Shown here piece after piece: positions 7,477-11,017 of a DNA stretch of 11,017 nt. Under the pieces are notes generated by a model, which ran no database searches, was not told the origin of the DNA, and worked only from the letters and a program-made list of their open reading frames with translations. This stretch comes from Anaerolineales bacterium (lineage in GTDB: Bacteria > Chloroflexota > Anaerolineae > Anaerolineales > Villigracilaceae): positions 1 to 11,017 of the forward strand of contig JAQTWR010000063.1 of the NCBI GenBank assembly GCA_028689195.1, read 5' to 3'. How positions within the stretch are numbered: position 1 is the first letter of the stretch; each line of letters starts with the position of its first letter. Position numbers and translations under genes: made by a program.

Positions 7477-8003
7477 AATGAAGCTCCTTGAGGGGCGCGG
7501 CTGAAACGCCAGATTGAAATAGTCCACAACAAGCTGAAGCCAGCCAGCGCGGAAGCGATCACCATCCACGCGTAAGGCGGAAGGATATCGGGAATGACTT
7601 TTAGAAACACGGAGATCATCTCGGCGAAGATTTGCAGCGAAGTGACGGTAAATAGAAAATAGCCAATCGCTGCGGTAATCCATTCTGCGGGAGAAAGAAG
7701 GAAGGCGTAAACGTAAGGCGCGGCAAGCCAGGCGAACAGGATCGCGCCCGTTAGTATCAGCAGGAACGCGCCCCAGAATTTACGGCGGCGTTCCGCGATT
7801 TTTTGCGCGGCGAGGCGAATCTTGAAGCGCGAGGTAAAACCCGGCGCGGGGGAAATCATCCGCGCGGCGCGGAGCGCAAATCCAGTTTCGGCAAGCGCGG
7901 CGCAAGACGAGCAAGTCCGCAAATGGGAATCCAATTCGCGCTGCTCGGCTTCGTTTAGTTTTTTATCGTTCAAAAGCCAATCTTCAAAATGCTGGCGCTT
8001 CAT
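7473..8003 (-). CDS. Membrane anti-sigma factor with zinc-binding ZAS domain
   Basis: A 176-residue partner of the upstream ECF sigma factor. The N-terminal cytoplasmic part holds the ZAS signature His27-x3-Cys31-x2-Cys34 (HLRTCSSC) in a helical context (LNEAEQRELDSHL), which normally clamps region 2 and 4 of the cognate sigma. Three hydrophobic helices follow at about 76-103, 108-134 and 144-165, so the protein should sit in the cytoplasmic membrane with only short external loops and no large periplasmic sensor domain. Release of the sigma factor might then depend on membrane state or on the co-encoded beta-repeat protein. The start at 8003 has AAAGGAG upstream and overlaps the sigma gene by 20 bases. 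The 3' end overlaps the next start as ATGA. Family and pairing are secure from motif and synteny; the signal is unknown. Confidence 0.9.
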   Translation of the reverse strand: MKRQHFEDWLLNDKKLNEAEQRELDSHLRTCSSCAALAETGFALRAARMISPAPGFTSRFKIRLAAQKIAERRRKFWGAFLLILTGAILFAWLAAPYVYAFLLSPAEWITAAIGYFLFTVTSLQIFAEMISVFLKVIPDILPPYAWMVIASALAGFSLLWTISIWRFSRAPQGASL

Positions 8004-8583
8004 AGGGTCTCCTTTCGGCTTCGGCGGCGTCCTGTTGCCGCCACAGCCCTGCCAGTTCGCGGCGGGCGCGGTGCAGGCGGCTCTTCACCGCGCTGACCGT
8101 CAACCTTAACGATTCGGCAATCTCTATTTCGGAATAATCGTACCAATAACGCATGATGATTGCGGCGCGGTCGGTCGCGTCTAAATCGTCGAGCATGGCT
8201 TGAACGCGCTCGCGGGTTTGCCCGTTGACCAGGGATTTTTCGGGGTCGGGCGCGTCGAGGTCGGGCAGTTCAAAGGTGTTGCCGTCTTCGTCTTCCGTAT
8301 CCATCGAAAACATGGAAAATTTTCTGCGGCGCAGTTTATCAATGCAGTAATGCGCGGCGATGGAAAGCAGCCATGTGGCAAACGGGCGTTTTGAGTCGTA
8401 GCGATTCAGGTGTTGATAAGCGCGTAGAAACGTTTCCTGCGCGGCATCTTCTGCGAGTTCAGGTTCGCCCAACATGCGATAACACAAGTTGAAAACGGGG
8501 TTTTGGTAGGTTTCGACGATCAGGGTAAACGCCTCGTCGCTGCCTTGTTGTGCCTGAATGATCCAGGTCTGCTCTTCGTTCAC
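7984..8583 (-). CDS. ECF (extracytoplasmic function) RNA polymerase sigma factor
   Basis: A 199-residue group 4 sigma factor directing RNA polymerase to stress promoters. Region 2 spans about 20-88 with LAEDAAQETFLRAY (43-56) and RPFATWLLSIAAHYCIDKLRRRK (66-88, -10 recognition). An acidic linker (TEDEDGNTFELPDLD) joins it to region 4 at about 135-180 (ATDRAAIIMRYWYDYSEIEIAESL, then SAVKSRLHRARREL as the -35 recognition helix). There is no region 1 or 3, as expected. The start is a GTG at 8583-8581, chosen because AAAGGAG lies five bases upstream; the nearby ATG at 8587 is in another frame. It is first in a three-gene operon with a ZAS anti-sigma factor, and a candidate autoregulatory promoter lies about 30 bases upstream. 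The RpoE-like subfamily cannot be fixed by eye. Confidence 0.95.
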   Translation of the reverse strand: MNEEQTWIIQAQQGSDEAFTLIVETYQNPVFNLCYRMLGEPELAEDAAQETFLRAYQHLNRYDSKRPFATWLLSIAAHYCIDKLRRRKFSMFSMDTEDEDGNTFELPDLDAPDPEKSLVNGQTRERVQAMLDDLDATDRAAIIMRYWYDYSEIEIAESLRLTVSAVKSRLHRARRELAGLWRQQDAAEAERRPYEAPAF

Positions 8584-8611
8584 TCATGCTCCTTTTGACT
8601 TGCATTTACTT

Positions 8612-8636
8612 TACGCGGAAATGAGATGAAAGTTGC
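8612..8636 (-). promoter_or_regulatory. Candidate ECF-type autoregulatory promoter
   Basis: On the - strand GCAACT is followed, exactly 16 bases after AAC, by CGTAAA. This matches the AAC-N16-CGTA arrangement of SigW-like ECF promoters. A start about 7 bases beyond -10 would leave a leader of roughly 20 bases before the GTG at 8583, holding the ribosome binding site. Recognition by this operon's own sigma factor is inferred. Confidence 0.6.
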
Positions 8637-8646
8637 GGGGGGGAAA

Positions 8647-8719
8647 GTAATTGGTAATTGGTGATTGGTGATTGGACTCCCCTCCAACTACCAATCTCTA
8701 ATCTCTACTCACTAATTAC
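8647..8719. repeat. Inverted heptamer arrays of GTRATYR type
   Basis: The + strand carries GTAATTG twice then GTGATTG twice (8647-8674). The - strand carries five heptamers from 8719 to 8685 (GTAATTA, GTGAGTA, GAGATTA, GAGATTG, GTAGTTG). The two arrays face each other across a CT-rich stretch and can fold into an imperfect hairpin. The - strand array starts at the base right after the TAG stop of the YibE/F gene. The hairpin may also end its transcript. Confidence 0.8.
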
Positions 8720-9892
8720 CTAATGATGATGCCCTTCACCCTCTTCGCCTAAAATATTTTCCCAACGCGCAAGAGAATCTGCGCGCTGAGCAAAGAAGAT
8801 TGCAATGACGGTTGTGAGCGGCACGGCGGCGATCAGTCCCAGCGAACCGACCAGCGTGCGGACGATTTCTTCGGCGATGAAAGAGAAATTGACGATGTAG
8901 CCGTAATCGCCATGACCGAGCGAGAACATCAGCATCATCGGCAGCGACGCGCCCGCGTAAGCCAGCACCAATGTATTGACCGTCGCCGCGACATGATCCT
9001 GTCCGATTCGCATGGCAGAGTTGTACAGCGCGCGGAATCCAAAATTCGGGTTCGCGTGGCGTAGTTCAAACACGGCGGCGGATTGCGTCGTCACGAGGTC
9101 GTCCAACACGCCAAGCGCGCCGATAATCATGCCGCCGAGCAACAATCCGCGCAGGTTGATGGGCGTTTCCATCATCTGTATTAAGAACATCACGTTTTCA
9201 TCGCCCGTGCCGTTCAGTTTGGTGAAGACGACAAACAGCGCCGAGAGCGCGCCCGTGAGCAGCAAAACGAGAATCATGCTCAAAACAGAGGCGTGCGTTT
9301 TCAACGTCCAGCCGTAGGTGAGGTATAGCGAAATCCCCAATAAAATCGCAGAGCCGATGATGCTCACGCGCAGCGGGTCTTCGCCGATCAAAATATGCGG
9401 GATGATATATCCGATGATGACATACAAACTGAACGCCATGCTCAATAACGCGCGGATTCCCTTCCACGCGCTGATGAGGATGATGGCGAGCGCGAAGATC
9501 CCCGCCAGCCACAGAATCGGCGCGGCGCGGACAAAATCTACAAAATACGCGTTGACCACGTTTTCGGGAGTTTTGCTAATCGAGACGAGGATTTTCTCGC
9601 CCGCCGCCAGCGAATATTCGTCCGAACGGATTTGGCGTTTGCCGTAATCAATTTCCATCTCGACGCCCGCGTACTTTCCTTCGAGAATTTTCACGCGCGC
9701 AATTTGATACGCCTGCATCCGACCGCCCATCTCGATATTGCCTTCTTCTATAATTCGAGTCACCTCCGCGCGGACCGTATCCGAGCCGAAGGTGGAAAAT
9801 CCGCCGCCGGGCAATTGGACTTTTGAAAGCGTCAAATAAACCAGCGTAAGGGCGAGCAGCGCAAGGGGAAAAAACCATTTAGCGTTTTTCAT
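8720..9892 (-). CDS. YibE/F-family multi-pass membrane protein
   Basis: 390 residues. It has an N-terminal helix (7-24), then a soluble, probably external domain of about 110 residues rich in beta strands (VRAEVTRIIEEG, ARVKILEGKYAGVEMEI, AAGEKILVSI). About seven membrane helices follow at 126-145, 147-168, 178-196, 205-224, 252-268, 310-330 and 350-375. The YibE/F signatures are GGMIIGALGVLDDLVTTQSAA and GQDHVAATVNTLVLAYAGASLP. The biochemical role of this family is not well established; transport is commonly assumed. The C-terminus is acidic then EGHHH, a possible weak metal-binding end. The frame extends to 9973 but would cross the ssb terminator. The ATG at 9892 starts MKNAKWFFP with TATAAT seven bases before it and no ribosome site, suggesting a leaderless message. 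It is monocistronic between ssb and the sigma operon. Confidence 0.9.
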   Translation of the reverse strand: MKNAKWFFPLALLALTLVYLTLSKVQLPGGGFSTFGSDTVRAEVTRIIEEGNIEMGGRMQAYQIARVKILEGKYAGVEMEIDYGKRQIRSDEYSLAAGEKILVSISKTPENVVNAYFVDFVRAAPILWLAGIFALAIILISAWKGIRALLSMAFSLYVIIGYIIPHILIGEDPLRVSIIGSAILLGISLYLTYGWTLKTHASVLSMILVLLLTGALSALFVVFTKLNGTGDENVMFLIQMMETPINLRGLLLGGMIIGALGVLDDLVTTQSAAVFELRHANPNFGFRALYNSAMRIGQDHVAATVNTLVLAYAGASLPMMLMFSLGHGDYGYIVNFSFIAEEIVRTLVGSLGLIAAVPLTTVIAIFFAQRADSLARWENILGEEGEGHHH

Positions 9893-9899
9893 AGACGGG

Positions 9900-9905
9900 A
9901 TTATA
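9900..9905 (-). promoter_or_regulatory. Perfect TATAAT -10 box placed for a leaderless transcript
   Basis: Consensus TATAAT on the - strand is separated from the YibE/F ATG (9892) by seven bases, so the transcript should begin at or beside the start codon. A weak TTTATT occupies the -35 place at 17-base spacing. It lies downstream of the ssb terminator, as expected for an independent unit. Confidence 0.6.
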
Positions 9906-9925
9906 AACCGACCTTGCGGCGAAAT

Positions 9926-9963
9926 AAAAAAGTTGACAGCCGCTCGCGCAACTGTCAACTTTT
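9926..9963 (-). terminator. Intrinsic terminator downstream of ssb
   Basis: A perfect 12-bp inverted repeat AAAAGTTGACAG/CTGTCAACTTTT (9928-9939 and 9952-9963) has a 12-base GC-rich loop and, on the - strand, a T-rich tail. It follows the ssb stop by 35 bases. The upstream arm overlaps the end of a heptamer array and keeps its phase. Confidence 0.88.
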
Positions 9964-10003
9964 CACTGCTCACTGATTACTGATTACTGTCCACTGATTA
10001 CTG
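9953..10003 (-). repeat. Heptamer array GTAATCA-type across the ssb stop codon
   Basis: From 10001 downward the - strand reads seven consecutive heptamers beginning with GT: GTAATCA, GTGGACA, GTAATCA, GTAATCA, GTGAGCA, GTGAAAA, GTTGACA. The first heptamer contains the TAA stop of ssb (10000-9998), and the last two form the terminator's left stem on that strand. The unit matches the array at 8647-8719 under the consensus GTRATYR. Confidence 0.85.
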
Positions 10004-10378
10004 ATACTCTCCCGCATCTTCATCTACAGTCATCATCGGCTCTTCGGCGGGACGTTTGTCGAGGAATTGCAGCGTTTGCGCCACAACTTTGGTAAAGTAT
10101 CGCGTCTCGCCCTTATCCTCGAATTTATCCGTTTTCAGGCGACCTTCCAAAAACACAAGGCTGCCCTTCTTCAAATACTCCTGACATACCTCGCCAAGCC
10201 GTCCCCACGCCTCGATATTGACCCACTCGGTAGCCTCTTTGCTCTCGCCGCTTTTATCCTTCCAGCGGGAAGTCACGGCAAGGCTAAAATGCGTCACTTT
10301 CTTGCCCGTAGGGGTGAACTTGGTCTCAGGGTCTCTGCCCAAATGACCGATCAATTGAACGCGGTTTAGAGTTGGCAT
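9998..10378 (-). CDS. ssb: Single-stranded DNA-binding protein
   Basis: Coats single-stranded DNA in replication, repair and recombination. A 126-residue protein with a single OB fold: MPTLNRVQLIGHLGRDPETK at the N-terminus, then VTHFSLAVTSRW (28-39), TEWVNIEAWGRLGEVCQEYLKKGSLVFLEGRL (50-81) and FTKVVAQTLQFL (95-106) as conserved strands. The tail after residue 108 is only about 18 residues, acidic (TVDEDAGEYQ), and lacks the DxxPF tip by which SSB normally recruits partners. The last codon and stop fall within a heptamer repeat array. The start at 10378 has only a weak GGGG upstream. A strong ribosome site 56 bases away instead serves a short overlapping upstream ORF, so translation may be coupled. 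A terminator follows. The family call is very secure; whether this is the only SSB in the genome is unknown. Confidence 0.96.
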   Translation of the reverse strand: MPTLNRVQLIGHLGRDPETKFTPTGKKVTHFSLAVTSRWKDKSGESKEATEWVNIEAWGRLGEVCQEYLKKGSLVFLEGRLKTDKFEDKGETRYFTKVVAQTLQFLDKRPAEEPMMTVDEDAGEYQ

Positions 10379-10428
10379 GTCAACCCCGCTTTCATTTCAT
10401 AGCTTTTAGATGCATGTGTACGTGTCAT
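10366..10428 (-). CDS. Possible 20-residue leader peptide overlapping ssb
   Basis: A short ORF (MTRTHASKSY...TCQL) starts at 10428, six bases after AAGGAG in an A-rich leader, the best ribosome site in this spacer. It runs in another frame and stops at 10368-10366, ten bases past the ssb ATG, so the two overlap by 13 bases. That geometry fits termination-reinitiation coupling. No similarity is recognised. It could instead be a chance ORF in the ssb leader. Confidence 0.4.
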   Translation of the reverse strand: MTRTHASKSYEMKAGLTCQL

Positions 10429-10505
10429 TTTTATCTCCTTTTTTATCTAAAAGAATAATTACACCGTAAAGAAAGTAATCAGAACTTCTCAAATCCCCGT
10501 CAAGG

Positions 10506-10575
10506 TGTCACCCTGAGCGTTAGCGAAGGGTCTTTGAAACTATCGTAAAGATTCCTCGCTCTGCTCGGAATGACA
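10506..10575. repeat. Palindromic intergenic repeat of two head-to-head hairpin arms
   Basis: A 70-bp element is bounded by TGTCA and TGACA. Left arm 10506-10535 and right arm 10547-10575 (reverse strand) align as TGTCA, a 19-20-base hairpin, then TCTTT. The outer stem is CCCT/AGGG on the left and TTCC/GGAA on the right, around invariant GAGC and GCGA. Similar sequences are, from memory, dispersed in spacers of many bacterial genomes. It sits between ssb and the 73-residue protein gene. Confidence 0.85.
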
Positions 10576-10647
10576 TTGGCAAGAGAAAAAAACAAAAAGA
10601 CTTAATTTACGTTGTAATAATTAGGTTGTGTCGAACAGGTTTATACT

Positions 10648-10869
10648 TTATGCTGCGGCGGGCGTTTCAGCGGTCTCCGCAGGTTTCGCTTCGCCTTCGG
10701 CGGGGACGTTCTTCAAGACGAGCATCCCCGTCTTCATTTCGACGACGACCTTTCCGACGGGAAGAGCGTCTAACGCGCCTTCTTTGACTTCCCTTGAGAA
10801 GAAGAACATCTTGCCATTGGTGTGCAGGTAGTAGGTAGTTCCTTTTGAATTCGTATGCGAGTAAGCCAT
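10648..10869 (-). CDS. Small protein of unknown function with Ala/Glu/Pro tail
   Basis: Not assigned to a named family. 73 residues starting MAYSHTNSKGTTYYLHTN. The first 55 look like a compact beta-strand domain: TTYYLHTNGKMFFFSREVKEGALDALPVGKVVVEM, then GMLVLKNV, resembling a short single-domain sheet that recurs as a small hypothetical in related genomes. The tail (PAEGEAKPAETAETPAAA) is low-complexity and probably disordered. There is no signal peptide, membrane helix or cysteine. The frame extends to 10980, but AAGGAG five bases before the ATG at 10869 and the promoter between them and 10928 settle the start. The strong promoter and ribosome site suggest an abundant protein. It diverges from the probable panC. 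No separate terminator is seen, though the palindromic repeat lies about 70 bases downstream. A real gene is very likely. Confidence 0.85.
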   Translation of the reverse strand: MAYSHTNSKGTTYYLHTNGKMFFFSREVKEGALDALPVGKVVVEMKTGMLVLKNVPAEGEAKPAETAETPAAA

Positions 10870-10899
10870 TTTTTCTCCTTTTTGATTGATGGTAAATAA

Positions 10900-10928
10900 A
10901 GTGTAGAACAAAATTTCTAGGCTGTCAA
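10900..10928 (-). promoter_or_regulatory. Sigma70-type promoter of the 73-residue protein gene
   Basis: A perfect TTGACA (-35, at 10928-10923) is followed after exactly 17 bases by TACACT (-10, at 10905-10900, four of six consensus). A start near 10893 would give a leader of about 24 bases containing the AAGGAG ribosome site. It is the best-matching housekeeping promoter in the window. Confidence 0.75.
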
Positions 10929-10973
10929 GTAAAAAATCAGATGCTTGTCTAGTAAAATTAAGCGGAATGTGAC

Positions 10974-11017
10974 ATGACAATCATAACCTCCCTCCCTGAT
11001 TTAAGAGCCGCGCGGCT
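10974..11017 (+). CDS. panC: Probable pantoate-beta-alanine ligase, first 14 codons only
   Basis: Cut by the right edge. The visible N-terminus MTIITSLPDLRAAR matches the usual PanC beginning, of the M-x-I-(I/V)-T-(T/S)-x-x-(D/E)-LR type. The catalytic VPTMGxLHxGH motif would lie just beyond the window. PanC condenses pantoate and beta-alanine to pantothenate with ATP. TAAAAT at 10953-10958 could be a -10 box, giving a very short leader with no Shine-Dalgarno. The identification rests on only 14 residues. Confidence 0.5.
   Translation, partial: MTIITSLPDLRAAR

Noticed and set aside
8647..8719. CRISPR array
   Set aside because: Units are 7 bases with no spacers and occur in facing orientations.
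10981..11017. 3' end of a - strand gene (frame reading AARLLNQGGRL then stop)
   Set aside because: Only 11 codons are visible. The + strand reading as a PanC N-terminus is more specific, and a gene there would overlap it.

Overview
The window looks like a chromosomal segment of a Chloroflexota bacterium, probably Anaerolineae-like. That placement is an inference from gene content, the style of the SSB, DnaE and small proteins, GC-rich genes with AT-rich spacers, and promoters sitting almost on the start codon. No rRNA or other marker gene is present to confirm it. Both edges cut genes: dnaE lacks its 5' part on the left, and a probable panC has only its first codons on the right.

Left part (1-4100, + strand): the 3' two-thirds of dnaE (replicative DNA polymerase III alpha), interrupted by a complete 386-residue in-frame intein at 413-1570. 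The intein carries no LAGLIDADG or HNH motif that I can see. Its insert reads as a zinc ribbon, two NUMOD3-like DNA-binding motifs and a PD-(D/E)XK nuclease. This is the most unusual element in the window. A small helical unknown protein follows, closed by a perfect 18-bp bidirectional terminator.

Middle part (4107-6388): an FAD-dependent DAO-family oxidoreductase and a Gly/Met-rich two-helix membrane protein, both on the - strand, then nadD (NAD biosynthesis) on the + strand.

Regulated operon (6394-8636, - strand): an ECF sigma factor, a ZAS-type membrane anti-sigma factor and a secreted/membrane beta-repeat (bactofilin-like) protein. The three genes overlap each other. They are preceded by a candidate ECF promoter (AAC, 16 bases, CGTA), so the operon probably switches itself on in response to an envelope signal.

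Right part (8647-11017): a YibE/F-family multi-pass membrane protein, ssb with a short overlapping upstream ORF, and a 73-residue unknown protein with a perfect TTGACA -35 box, all on the - strand, then the first codons of panC on the + strand. The spacers here are rich in repeats. Heptamer arrays of consensus GTRATYR abut the stop codons of two adjacent genes, and a 70-bp inverted repeat has two hairpin arms that differ by compensatory base changes.
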